Below are positions 31,636 to 39,347 of a stretch of 64,000 nucleotides of DNA, in pieces. A program made the position numbers and the translations under genes. How positions within the stretch are numbered: the stretch's first letter is position 1; every line of letters begins with the position of its first letter. The notes under the pieces were generated by a model. The model saw nothing but the letters and a program-made list of their open reading frames with translations, did not search any database and was not told where the DNA came from. The DNA is from Amycolatopsis decaplanina DSM 44594 (GTDB lineage Bacteria; Actinomycetota; Actinomycetes; Mycobacteriales; Pseudonocardiaceae): contig NZ_AOHO01000061.1 in NCBI RefSeq assembly GCF_000342005.1, positions 17,778 to 81,777 of the forward strand, given 5' to 3'.

Positions 31636-32811
31636 TCACGCATCCGTGAGAATTTTCCGCAGTCGCGTCAAAGCCCGGTGCTGCGCCACCCGCACGGCAC
31701 CCGCCGTCGAGCCGACCACGCCGGCGGTCTCCTCCGCGGACAGGCCGACGACGATCCGCAACACGACGATCTCCCGCTGCTTGTCCGGCAGGATCCGCAG
31801 CAGTTCACCCATCCGGTCGCTCAATTCGTTGTGCAGCGCGTGTTGTTCCGGGCCCGCGGAATCCGAGATCCCGTCGGGGACTTCGGAGACGGGTTCGGTG
31901 CGGTTGCGGGCGGCGGCGCGGCGGGCGTCGGCGACCTTGTGCTGGGCGATGCCGTAGACGAAGGCGAGGAACGGCCGCCCTCGTTCGCGATAGGTGGGCA
32001 GTGCCCGGAGGATCGCCACGCAGACCTCCTGCGCGACGTCATCCGCCGAGGCGTACGTCCGTTCCTGCCTGCCTATGCGCGCCCGGCAATACCGGATCAC
32101 GAGCGGGCGGATGGTGGTCAGCAGATGGTCCAGCGCCCGCCGGTCACCGCGTCCGGCGGCCGCGACGGGCTCGTCGAGGGTGTACCAGTGCGACGGCGTC
32201 ACCTGTTCGGGTTCCGCGTCCTCCGGCTCGACCAGCGCCAGTTCTCTGATCATCGCGCGGTTCTTGATCCGGGACAGCGTGTCATCGGCGTCGAGCCCCA
32301 CTCGCAACGCGTCGAGGAAGGCGCTGTTCGCGCTGTCCAGGCGGCCGATGAAATCGGGGTCGTGCTCCGCCAGACGGCCACGCGCGTGGCGCAGGGTCGC
32401 GCTGACCGCCTCGTCCGCGATACCGAGCACCCCGGCGATCTCCCGCGACGAGTAGCCGTCCAGTGCCCAGGCCATGCCGAGTTGCTGGCGTTTCGGCAGC
32501 CTGCCCAGCATCGTCAGGACGGCCGACGCCTCGTCGGCGAGAACGGTGAGTTTGTCCTCCCGGCCCGCGTCGGCGAAGGCCCAATCGGCCCGGACCGCGG
32601 TCTGTTCCTTCGCCCGCCGGTGCCCGACGCGGCGGACCCAGGCTTTCGGATGGGTGATGCCTTGCCAGTCCTCATAGGCGTTGAGCATCGCCTCCGCGGC
32701 CGCGTCCCGCGCCGGGTCCAGTGCGAAGCCCGCCTTGCAGAGAAAGCCGGTGAGCAGCGGAAATTCGACGTGGAAGAACTCGTCGAACCCGTCGTGGCCC
32801 ATCACCCGCAC
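31636..32811 (-). CDS. tandem-fused sigma factor: ECF-like module plus SigD/ShbA-type module
   Basis: A 391-residue single frame that contains two complete sigma modules. Module 1 (about 1-155) has region 2 (FDEFFHVEFPLLTGFLCKAG, THPKAWVRRVGHRRAKEQ) and region 4 (LPKRQQLGMAWALDGYSSRE, IAGVLGIADEAVSATLRHA). After a linker, module 2 (about 215-391) matches mycobacterial SigD and Streptomyces ShbA: LVIRYCRARIGRQERTYASA, DDVAQEVCVAILRALPTYRE, RGRPFLAFVYGIAQHKVADA and ILPDKQREIVVLRIVVGLSA. SigD relatives are about 200 residues long, so this is twice the usual size. The start is a GTG at 32811; ATG 32802 is possible. Divergent from whiB. Confidence 0.85.
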   Translation of the reverse strand: MRVMGHDGFDEFFHVEFPLLTGFLCKAGFALDPARDAAAEAMLNAYEDWQGITHPKAWVRRVGHRRAKEQTAVRADWAFADAGREDKLTVLADEASAVLTMLGRLPKRQQLGMAWALDGYSSREIAGVLGIADEAVSATLRHARGRLAEHDPDFIGRLDSANSAFLDALRVGLDADDTLSRIKNRAMIRELALVEPEDAEPEQVTPSHWYTLDEPVAAAGRGDRRALDHLLTTIRPLVIRYCRARIGRQERTYASADDVAQEVCVAILRALPTYRERGRPFLAFVYGIAQHKVADARRAAARNRTEPVSEVPDGISDSAGPEQHALHNELSDRMGELLRILPDKQREIVVLRIVVGLSAEETAGVVGSTAGAVRVAQHRALTRLRKILTDA

Positions 32812-32989
32812 TCACCGCTCTCTGCCGCCTGACGCGAATGCCCTCACAGGACAGGTGCGGTGAGCGGACCGCTGAGTGTAACGATTCGGTCACGGTGATG
32901 TTTGCGCGGAGTGCCTCTCCGGATACCCGGCATCGAGCGGAAGTCGTTTGACGAGGAAGGGAAAATCGGAAAAAGGAGGTGATAGGAAA

Positions 32990-33241
32990 ATGGAAATGAG
33001 GATGGCGGGTGACCTGAGCGAGGCCGCTTGCCGCGGTGAGGATCCCGAACTGTTCTTCCCGGTCACCGAAACCGGCCCCGGCGCACGGCAGGCGGCCAGG
33101 GCGAAGGCCGTCTGCGCGCGGTGCCCGGTCGTTTCGGCCTGCCTGGCCTACGCCGTGGACAACGGGTTGGCTCATGGCGTTTTCGGCGGGATGACCGGCA
33201 GCGAACGACGCCACTTGATTCGCGTCGGTAATGCCGCCTGA
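32990..33241 (+). CDS. WhiB-family iron-sulfur transcriptional regulator
   Basis: An 83-residue WhiB-like protein. The four [4Fe-4S] cysteines are Cys14, Cys42, Cys45 and Cys51 (ACRG; CARCPVVSAC) in the usual C-x27-C-x2-C-x5-C spacing. The turn motif is GVFGGMTGSERR, where Phe replaces the usual Trp of G[VI]WGG. It lacks the basic C-terminal extension of longer members. The ATG has an unusually complete Shine-Dalgarno, AAGGAGGTGAT, 8-10 nt upstream. It probably acts with a sigma factor; the divergent double sigma gene is the neighbour. Confidence 0.85.
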   Translation: MEMRMAGDLSEAACRGEDPELFFPVTETGPGARQAARAKAVCARCPVVSACLAYAVDNGLAHGVFGGMTGSERRHLIRVGNAA

Positions 33242-33293
33242 AACCACTTGATCGCGTTACCGGATTTCCACGGTGTTCTTCGTGCGCGCGAAA

Positions 33294-33326
33294 AGAGGGG
33301 CCTGGTTCCGTGAACCGGGCCCCTCT
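33294..33326. terminator. convergent hairpin terminator
   Basis: AGAGGGGCCTGGTT, a 5-nt CCGTG loop, AACCGGGCCCCTCT: a 14-bp stem with one G-T pair between whiB and the efflux gene. It serves both strands. Confidence 0.8.
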
Positions 33327-33336
33327 CTCGTGGCGG

Positions 33337-34902
33337 TCAGGCGACGACGGTCTCCTCGGCCAGCCGCTCGTTGCCCGACTGGGTCTTGAGCGGCTTGTGC
33401 TTGAGGAAGGCGACGGCGACGATCACCAGCAGCGCGATCGGCGCGCTGATCAGGAACAACTCGCTGGTCGCCTCCCCGTATGCGTCGCGGACGACGTTCG
33501 CGACCGGTTCGGGCAGGGTGGCGATGTTCGGCACCGCGCCCCCTTCGCCGCCACCGGGCAGTGGCCCTAGCTCCTCGCTGATCAGCGAGGTGACCCGGTT
33601 CGCGAGCACCGCGCCCAGCGCGCTCACCCCGATGGAGCCGCCGAGGCTGCGGAAGAACGACAGCGTCGAGGTCGCCGTGCCGAGGTCGTGCGCGTCCACG
33701 TCGTTCTGCGCCACCAGGACCAGGTTCTGCATCAGCATGCCGACGCCCACGCCCAGCAGCACCATGTACGCGCCGAGGACGACGAGGTTCGTCTTCGCGT
33801 CGAGTGTGCCCAGCAGGGCCAGTCCCGCGGTCATCAGGGCCGCGCCGAGCAGCAGGTGGCTCTTCCACTTCCCGGTCCGGCTGATCAGCTGGCCCGAGAC
33901 CGTGGACGACACGAGGATGCCGAAGATCATCGGCAGGCTCAGCAGCCCGGCCACCGTCGGCGACTTGCCGAGCGACAGCTGGAAGTACTGCGACAGGAAC
34001 ACCGTGCCGCCGAACATCGCGACACCGACGAGGAAACTCGCGAGGGTGGTCAGGGTGACCGTGTGGTTGCGGAACAAGCCCAGCGGCAGGATCGGCTCGG
34101 CCACCTTCGATTCGACGTAGACGGCGAGGGCGAGGATGACCACGCCGGCGGTCACCAGGCCGGCCGTCCACCACGAACCCCACGCGAACTGGTGCCCGGC
34201 CAGCGACGACCAGACCAGCAGCGTCGAGACACCGGCCATGATCAGGAACGCGCCGAGGTAGTCGACCTTCACGTCACGCCGGATCGTCGGCAGGTTCAGC
34301 GTGCGCTGCAGCAGAAGGATCGCCGCGATCGCGAACGGGACCCCCAGGAAGAAGCACCAGCGCCAGCCGAGCCACGACGTGTCCACCATGACACCGCCGA
34401 TCAGCGGGCCCGCGATGGTCCCGACGGCGAACACGGCGCCGAAGATCCCCGAGTACTTCCCGAGTTCACGCGGCGAGACGATGGCGGCCATGATCACCTG
34501 CGCGAGCGCGGTGAGGCCGCCCGCGCCGATGCCCTGCGCGACCCGGCTGGCGATCAGGAGCTCGATGTTGCCCGCGAACCCGGCGACCAGCGAACCGACC
34601 ACGAACAGCCCGAGCGAGAGCTGGATCAGCAGCTTCTTGTTGTACAGATCGGAAAGCTTGCCCCAGAGCGGAACCGTCGCGGTCATCGCGAGCAGTTCGG
34701 TGGTGACCACCCAGGTGTAGGAGGCCTGCGAGCCGCCGAGTTCGGAAACGATGCGCGGCAACGCGTTCGCCACCACCGTCGAGGCGAGGATGGCGACGAA
34801 CATGCCCATCATCAGCCCGGACATCGCTTCGAGGACCTGTTTGCGGCCCATCGAGCCCGGCGGCGCGTCCGGTTCCCCCGGTTCGGTCATGGATACGGAC
34901 AT
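33337..34902 (-). CDS. DHA2-family (EmrB/QacA) multidrug efflux MFS transporter
   Basis: A 521-residue, 14-helix drug:proton antiporter. Landmarks are MMGMFVAILASTVVANALPR (motif D1), LWGKLSDLYNKKLL (motif A) and GIGAGGLTALAQVIMAAIVS, followed by GKYSGIFGAVFAVGTIAGPL (motif C). A periplasmic-type loop of about 50 residues precedes the last helix. The ATG at 34902 has AGGGGG upstream. A TetR gene follows on the same strand but upstream in transcription (34940-35566), 37 nt before it, so regulator and pump form one unit. Confidence 0.9.
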   Translation of the reverse strand: MSVSMTEPGEPDAPPGSMGRKQVLEAMSGLMMGMFVAILASTVVANALPRIVSELGGSQASYTWVVTTELLAMTATVPLWGKLSDLYNKKLLIQLSLGLFVVGSLVAGFAGNIELLIASRVAQGIGAGGLTALAQVIMAAIVSPRELGKYSGIFGAVFAVGTIAGPLIGGVMVDTSWLGWRWCFFLGVPFAIAAILLLQRTLNLPTIRRDVKVDYLGAFLIMAGVSTLLVWSSLAGHQFAWGSWWTAGLVTAGVVILALAVYVESKVAEPILPLGLFRNHTVTLTTLASFLVGVAMFGGTVFLSQYFQLSLGKSPTVAGLLSLPMIFGILVSSTVSGQLISRTGKWKSHLLLGAALMTAGLALLGTLDAKTNLVVLGAYMVLLGVGVGMLMQNLVLVAQNDVDAHDLGTATSTLSFFRSLGGSIGVSALGAVLANRVTSLISEELGPLPGGGEGGAVPNIATLPEPVANVVRDAYGEATSELFLISAPIALLVIVAVAFLKHKPLKTQSGNERLAEETVVA

Positions 34903-34939
34903 GGATGTCCCCCTTCGTGTTCCTGTGGTGCCGGGTGCG

Positions 34940-35566
34940 TCAGCGCGCGCGGCCGCCGGGCTCCGGGAGCCCGGCGAGAAGCATTTCGACGGCTTCGTCC
35001 AGCAGTTCGGTGGCGGAAATCCGGCCATCGTGCTGATACCAGAGCATGAGCGTGGCGTTCACCGCGCCGCCGAGCGCGGACAGCAGCAACGCCGGGTACA
35101 GATCGGCCTTGGGGTCCACGCCGGTGCGCCGTGCGATCGCCTCGATCATCGGCGCGATGGTGTCGTGGTTCATGGCCACCGCGCGCGAATGCAGGGTGGC
35201 GTTCTCCTGAATGGCCTTCATCCGGCCGAGCCACTCTTCGCGGTTTTCGTCGACGTGGGCGAAGTCCTCTTCGATCGCGTCGACGAAAGCGCGTGGAGTG
35301 CTGACTTCCTTCGGTGCGGCAAGGAACTTCGCGATGGTGCGCTGCGTCCGCTCGGCGCTGTCGGCGTGCGCGATGACGACGGCGTCCTCTTTGGACGCGA
35401 AGTAGTTGAAGAACGTGCGCGGTGAAACCCCCGCCGCCGCGCTGATGTCCTCGACCGTCACCTGGTCCAGGCCGCGTTCGGCGACGAGCCGGACGGCGGT
35501 GGTCGCCAGCGCGCGGTGGGTTTCCAGCCGCTTGCGCTCGCGGAGACCTAGGACGGGTTCGGGCAT
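34940..35566 (-). CDS. TetR-family repressor of the efflux unit
   Basis: A 208-residue repressor. The helix-turn-helix is VTVEDISAAAGVSPRTFFNYFASKEDAVV (residues about 35-63, split here by motif VEDISAAAGVSPRTFFNYF). The C-terminal ligand domain is variable, with EEWLGRMKAIQENATLHSR. The ATG at 35566 lies 7 nt after TATCGT, so the transcript may be near-leaderless. An 18-of-20 palindrome sits 29 nt upstream, between this gene and the divergent DprE2-like gene. It probably represses itself, the pump and perhaps the reductase. Confidence 0.85.
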   Translation of the reverse strand: MPEPVLGLRERKRLETHRALATTAVRLVAERGLDQVTVEDISAAAGVSPRTFFNYFASKEDAVVIAHADSAERTQRTIAKFLAAPKEVSTPRAFVDAIEEDFAHVDENREEWLGRMKAIQENATLHSRAVAMNHDTIAPMIEAIARRTGVDPKADLYPALLLSALGGAVNATLMLWYQHDGRISATELLDEAVEMLLAGLPEPGGRAR

Positions 35567-35594
35567 GAGCACCACGATACGCTCAAAGATGCAG

Positions 35595-35614
35595 AAACTG
35601 CAAAATTGCAGTTT
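35595..35614. promoter_or_regulatory. TetR-type operator between divergent genes
   Basis: AAACTGCAA-AA-TTGCAGTTT: 9-bp perfect arms with a 2-nt centre. It is placed between the TetR gene (start 35566) and the DprE2-like gene (start 35667), covering the probable -35 region of the TetR promoter. Confidence 0.7.
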
Positions 35615-35666
35615 GTGAACCGTGCCACTGCCAGGCGGCGGCGGGCCGCCTGGCAGACTGCGGCGG

Positions 35667-36410
35667 GTGAGCGGAACGGTGCTGGTACTGGGTGGGCGCA
35701 GCGAGATCGGCCTCGCGGTCGCGGAGCGGCTCGCCAAGGGCGGGGCGCGCCGGATCGTGCTTGCCGCGCGACGGAGTGCGGACCTCGGCGCGGAGTCCGA
35801 GCGGCTGCTGGCCGCGGGCGCGGAGACGGTCGATGTCGCCGAGTTCGACGCCGACGACCTCGCCGGACACGGTCCGTTCCTGGAGAAGGTCGTCGCGGAA
35901 CACGGGCCGCTCGACGTCGTCGTCACCGCTTTCGGGATCCTCGGCGACCAGGCGCGCGCCGAAGCGGACGCCGGACACGCCGTCGCGATCGTCCACACCG
36001 ACTATGTGGCTCATGTGAGTGTGCTGACGCATGTGGCCAATGTGCTTCGTGAGCAAGGAAACGGAAGCCTCGTGGTCTTCTCGTCGGTCGCCGGGGTGCG
36101 GGTCCGGCGGGCGAACTACGTCTACGGATCGGCGAAAGCGGGCCTCGACGGTTTCGCGAGCGGGCTGGCCGACGCCCTGCACGGCACCGGCGTGCGTCTC
36201 CTGCTCGTCCGGCCCGGGTTCGTGATCGGCCGGATGACCGAGGGCATGTCACCCGCGCCGTTCTCCAGTACTCCCGATCAGGTCGCCGACGCGACGGTCG
36301 CCGCGCTCCGGAAGCGCCGGGACACGGTGTGGGTGCCGGGACTTCTGAGGCTGGTGTTCGCGGTGATGCGTGTCGTGCCACGGGCGATCTGGCGCCGCAT
36401 GCCCCGCTAG
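35667..36410 (+). CDS. short-chain dehydrogenase, DprE2-like
   Basis: A 247-residue SDR. The cofactor motif is VLVLGGRSEIGLAVAERLA, the catalytic pair is Tyr-x3-Lys in YVYGSAKAGLDGFASGL, and the tail GFVIGRMTEGM...WVPGLLRLVFAVMRVVPRAI closely follows DprE2, the ketoreductase that finishes decaprenyl-phospho-arabinose formation for arabinogalactan. A membrane-associating C-terminal helix is present. No DprE1 gene is nearby, so a different polyprenyl or ketose substrate is possible. The start is a GTG at 35667; the Shine-Dalgarno is weak. Confidence 0.75.
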   Translation: MSGTVLVLGGRSEIGLAVAERLAKGGARRIVLAARRSADLGAESERLLAAGAETVDVAEFDADDLAGHGPFLEKVVAEHGPLDVVVTAFGILGDQARAEADAGHAVAIVHTDYVAHVSVLTHVANVLREQGNGSLVVFSSVAGVRVRRANYVYGSAKAGLDGFASGLADALHGTGVRLLLVRPGFVIGRMTEGMSPAPFSSTPDQVADATVAALRKRRDTVWVPGLLRLVFAVMRVVPRAIWRRMPR

Positions 36411-36584
36411 GGAGCGCTGTGCGGTCGGTCCGGCACTCCGCGTCGCGACGGGTTGTCTGTTTGATCACTTCCGCTGATCCGAACGGGCTTTAAGACCCGG
36501 TTATGACAAGTTTCTCAGGTAATTCCCAGCTAACGCGGTGATCCTCGAACGCGGGGGATCATTCACGGAAGCGGGGAGAAGGTC

Positions 36585-37784
36585 GTGCTGCTCACGTCGC
36601 GAGGACGGCGGATCGGCGGCCGCGTCGCACTGGGCCTGGTGTCGACGGCCGTACTGGGGGTCACGGGTTTCGCGTGGACCCAGTTGAGCCGTTTGGACGA
36701 AGCGATCGTCACGGCCGACGTCATCGCCCCCTCCGCGCAGGTGCCCGACGGCCCGGCGGGTGAACCGCTGAAGATGGCACAGAACATCCTGCTCGTCGGC
36801 ATCGATTCCCGGACGGAAGCCAACGGGAACCCGTTGCCGCAGAACGTCCTCGACGCGTTGCACGCCGGAAGCGGCGAAGACGGCGGTGACACCACCGACA
36901 CCATGATCGTCGTCCACATCCCGGCGGGCGGGGCCGGGGCGACGGCCATCTCCATCCCTCGTGATTCCTATGTGGACATCGCGGGCGGATTCGGCAAGCA
37001 CAAGATCAACTCGGCGTACAGCCGCGGCAAGAACGCCGCGATGAACGCGCTGCGCGCGCAGGGCCTGACCGGTCCGCAGCTCGAGGTCAAGGCCAACGAG
37101 GCGGGCGCCAAACTCACGATCCAGACGATCGAGCAGTTCACGGGCCTGTCCATCAACCACTACGCCGCCGTCAACCTGGCCGGGTTCTCCGCGCTGAGCG
37201 AAGCCGTCGGCGGTGTCGAGGTCTGTCTCAAGGAACCGGTGCAGGACAAGTACTCCGGTGCTTCGTTCCCGGCGGGGAAGCAGCTGCTTTCCGGGGCGCA
37301 GGCGCTCGCTTTCGTACGGCAGCGGCACGGCCTGCCCAGCGACCTGGACCGCATCGCGCGGCAGCAGGCGTTCCTTTCGAGTATGGCCAAGACCGTCCTT
37401 GACGCCGGGACGTTCACCGATCCCGTCAGGCTGAGCGCCCTGATCGGCGCGATCCAGGGTTCGGTCGTGCTCGACCGCGGCTGGGATGTGCTCAGCTTCG
37501 CGCAGCAGCTGCGGGGGATGAGCTCGGGGGCACTGAAGTTCCAGACGATCCCGGTCCAGAGCCTTTCCCTGCCGACGCCGTCCGACGGCGACGCGGTGAA
37601 GGTGGATCCGGCCGAGGTGAAGGCGTTCGTGAAGTCCGCGCTGAATTCGACGACCGTCGCCGCGGTGGGGGAACCGACCGGGGGCATCGGGGTCAAGCCG
37701 GTGGCGGCCACTTCTTCGGTCGCCGCGCCGCCTTCGTCTTCCACTTCCTCCGCACCGCCTGCGATGGCCGGTTGCGTGAACTGA
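36585..37784 (+). CDS. LytR-CpsA-Psr (LCP) family cell-wall glycopolymer ligase
   Basis: A 399-residue membrane-anchored enzyme. One N-terminal helix (VALGLVSTAVLGVTGFAW) precedes the LCP domain: QNILLVGIDSR, GGDTTDTMIVVHIP, AISIPRDSYVDI, KHKINSAYSRG, the pyrophosphate-lipid Arg/Asp residues, and LSGAQALAFVRQRHGLPSDLDR, then RQQAFL. LCP enzymes transfer teichoic acid-like polymers or arabinogalactan from lipid carriers to peptidoglycan. A Ser/Pro tail ends in a Cys. The GTG has GGAGAAGG upstream. The metallopeptidase lipoprotein follows by 85 nt. Confidence 0.9.
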   Translation: MLLTSRGRRIGGRVALGLVSTAVLGVTGFAWTQLSRLDEAIVTADVIAPSAQVPDGPAGEPLKMAQNILLVGIDSRTEANGNPLPQNVLDALHAGSGEDGGDTTDTMIVVHIPAGGAGATAISIPRDSYVDIAGGFGKHKINSAYSRGKNAAMNALRAQGLTGPQLEVKANEAGAKLTIQTIEQFTGLSINHYAAVNLAGFSALSEAVGGVEVCLKEPVQDKYSGASFPAGKQLLSGAQALAFVRQRHGLPSDLDRIARQQAFLSSMAKTVLDAGTFTDPVRLSALIGAIQGSVVLDRGWDVLSFAQQLRGMSSGALKFQTIPVQSLSLPTPSDGDAVKVDPAEVKAFVKSALNSTTVAAVGEPTGGIGVKPVAATSSVAAPPSSSTSSAPPAMAGCVN

Positions 37785-37869
37785 GGCTCATCCCAAGATT
37801 CTTTTGAACCGCGTCGAGCCGCCGTCCGTGTCCGTGGAGTCGGGAAGTCGTGGAGACGGGGATGGTGTG

Positions 37870-39276
37870 ATGAAGCGTCGGCAGGGCTGGACGATTCTGC
37901 TGAGCCTCTGCCTCTGCCTCACCGGTTGTGCCGCGACCGTCGGGGGAGTGGCACAACCGGTGGATCCCACCCGGGTCGCCGGGCTCGAGATCACCGACGG
38001 CGCCAGCGGCCTCAAACCCGGCGTGCTCGACGCCGGCCTGCCGGTCGACGGTGGCGACGGCGGTGAGATCGACAAGCTGGCGGCCAACGCCGTCGCCGAC
38101 GTCCAGCGGTACTGGCGCGAGCACCTGCCCGCGATCTTCGACCGCGAGTTCCGGCCGCTGACCACTCTCGTCTCCTACGACTCGGGCGGGCGCGGCCGCG
38201 AGATCTGCGGAGCTTCGACCGCAGGGTTGGTGAACGCCTTCTACTGTTCGGGGGAAGACGTCGTCGCGTGGGATCGCGGGGGGTTGCTGCCGACGCTCAA
38301 CGACTCCATCGGCCCGGCGGCGGTCATGGCCGTGCTCGCCCACGAGATCGGCCACGCCGTCCAGTCCCGGCTGGGGCTCCCGGCCGCGGCACCGTCGATC
38401 GTCAAGGAGCAGCAAGCCGACTGCTACACCGGGGCGTACCTCCGCTGGGTCGCCGAAGGCAAGTCGCCCATGTTCCAGGTCTCCACCGGCCGCGGGCTCA
38501 ACGAGGTACTCACGGCGCTGTTCCAGATCCGCGACTCCGCCGGGGTCGCCTATTCCGACGACGGTGCGCACGGCAACGCGTTCGACCGGGTTTCCGCGTT
38601 CCAGTTCGGCTTCACCGACGGGCCCGCTCGGTGCGCGAAGATCGACGAGCGGGAAGTCGAGGGCCGGAGCACACAAGGCGGTTTCGGCTCGGCCAGGACG
38701 AACGAGCGGGCGGCGGCGGAGAACGTCCGGCTCGACGATCGCCAGGCCCTGGCCGACCTCACCACCAGCCTGCGGCAGGCTTTCCGGCTCGCGGCCACCC
38801 CGCCGACGCTCACCACCGGAGCGGCCTGCGGTGTGACGACGGAGGACGCCCTCGCGTCGTACTGCTCGGAGGCCAACCAGATCAACCTCGACCTCGACGG
38901 CCTCGTCCGCATCGGTACCCCGCCGCGCCGAGGACGGCAGGGCGGCATCGGTGACTTCGCGGCGTTCGCCGAGGTCGCGTCGCGCTACACGCTCGCTTTG
39001 CAGCAGGAGGGCGGGTTCCGGCTCGACGGGCCGGTGGCCGCGCAGCGCACGGCGTGTCTCACCGGCTTCTGGGCGTCGACCATCGTGGACGGCGGGGCAC
39101 TCACGTTGTCACCGGGTGACCTCGACGAGGCCATCGCCGAGATGCTTACCCGGAACAGCCTGATCGCGGCGGACGTCCGGGGCCGGACACTCCCGGCCGG
39201 TTTCGCCAGAGTCGCCGCCTTCCGTGACGGCTTCTCCTCCGGCGCCCAGGAGTCCTGCGGCAAGAAGTACCGCTGA
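37870..39276 (+). CDS. exported neutral zinc metallopeptidase lipoprotein
   Basis: A 468-residue lipoprotein. The signal peptide (KRRQGWTILLSLCLCLTGC) has the lipobox LTGC. The catalytic motif HEIGH in VMAVLAHEIGHAVQSRLGL is followed by KEQQADCYTGAYLRWVAEG, whose Asp/Glu side chains complete the zinc site of the neutral zinc metallopeptidase (YpfJ-like) family. A C-terminal half of about 230 residues with four Cys probably forms an extra domain. The start at 37870 is chosen for its lipoprotein N-terminus. It may process cell-wall proteins together with the LCP enzyme upstream. Confidence 0.85.
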   Translation: MKRRQGWTILLSLCLCLTGCAATVGGVAQPVDPTRVAGLEITDGASGLKPGVLDAGLPVDGGDGGEIDKLAANAVADVQRYWREHLPAIFDREFRPLTTLVSYDSGGRGREICGASTAGLVNAFYCSGEDVVAWDRGGLLPTLNDSIGPAAVMAVLAHEIGHAVQSRLGLPAAAPSIVKEQQADCYTGAYLRWVAEGKSPMFQVSTGRGLNEVLTALFQIRDSAGVAYSDDGAHGNAFDRVSAFQFGFTDGPARCAKIDEREVEGRSTQGGFGSARTNERAAAENVRLDDRQALADLTTSLRQAFRLAATPPTLTTGAACGVTTEDALASYCSEANQINLDLDGLVRIGTPPRRGRQGGIGDFAAFAEVASRYTLALQQEGGFRLDGPVAAQRTACLTGFWASTIVDGGALTLSPGDLDEAIAEMLTRNSLIAADVRGRTLPAGFARVAAFRDGFSSGAQESCGKKYR

Positions 39277-39281
39277 CGAAA

Positions 39282-39336
39282 GTCCGTGAAGGCCTCCTTG
39301 AGGGACCCAGGGTCCCTCAAGGAGGCCTTCACGGAC
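39282..39336. terminator. 55-bp perfect palindrome, convergent terminator
   Basis: Two 27-bp arms around a single A: 39282-39308 (GTCCGTGAAGGCCTCCTTGA at its start) and 39310-39336. It lies 6 nt after the metallopeptidase stop codon and 12 nt before the acyl-CoA dehydrogenase stop codon. It is longer than a simple terminator needs and probably also belongs to an intergenic repeat family. Confidence 0.8.
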
Positions 39337-39347
39337 AGGCCGTCAGG

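Noticed and set aside
32930..32945. GGATACCCGG upstream of whiB as a third SigK-like promoter
   Set aside because: The -10 lacks CGAAT and no CCRTCC lies 15 nt upstream.
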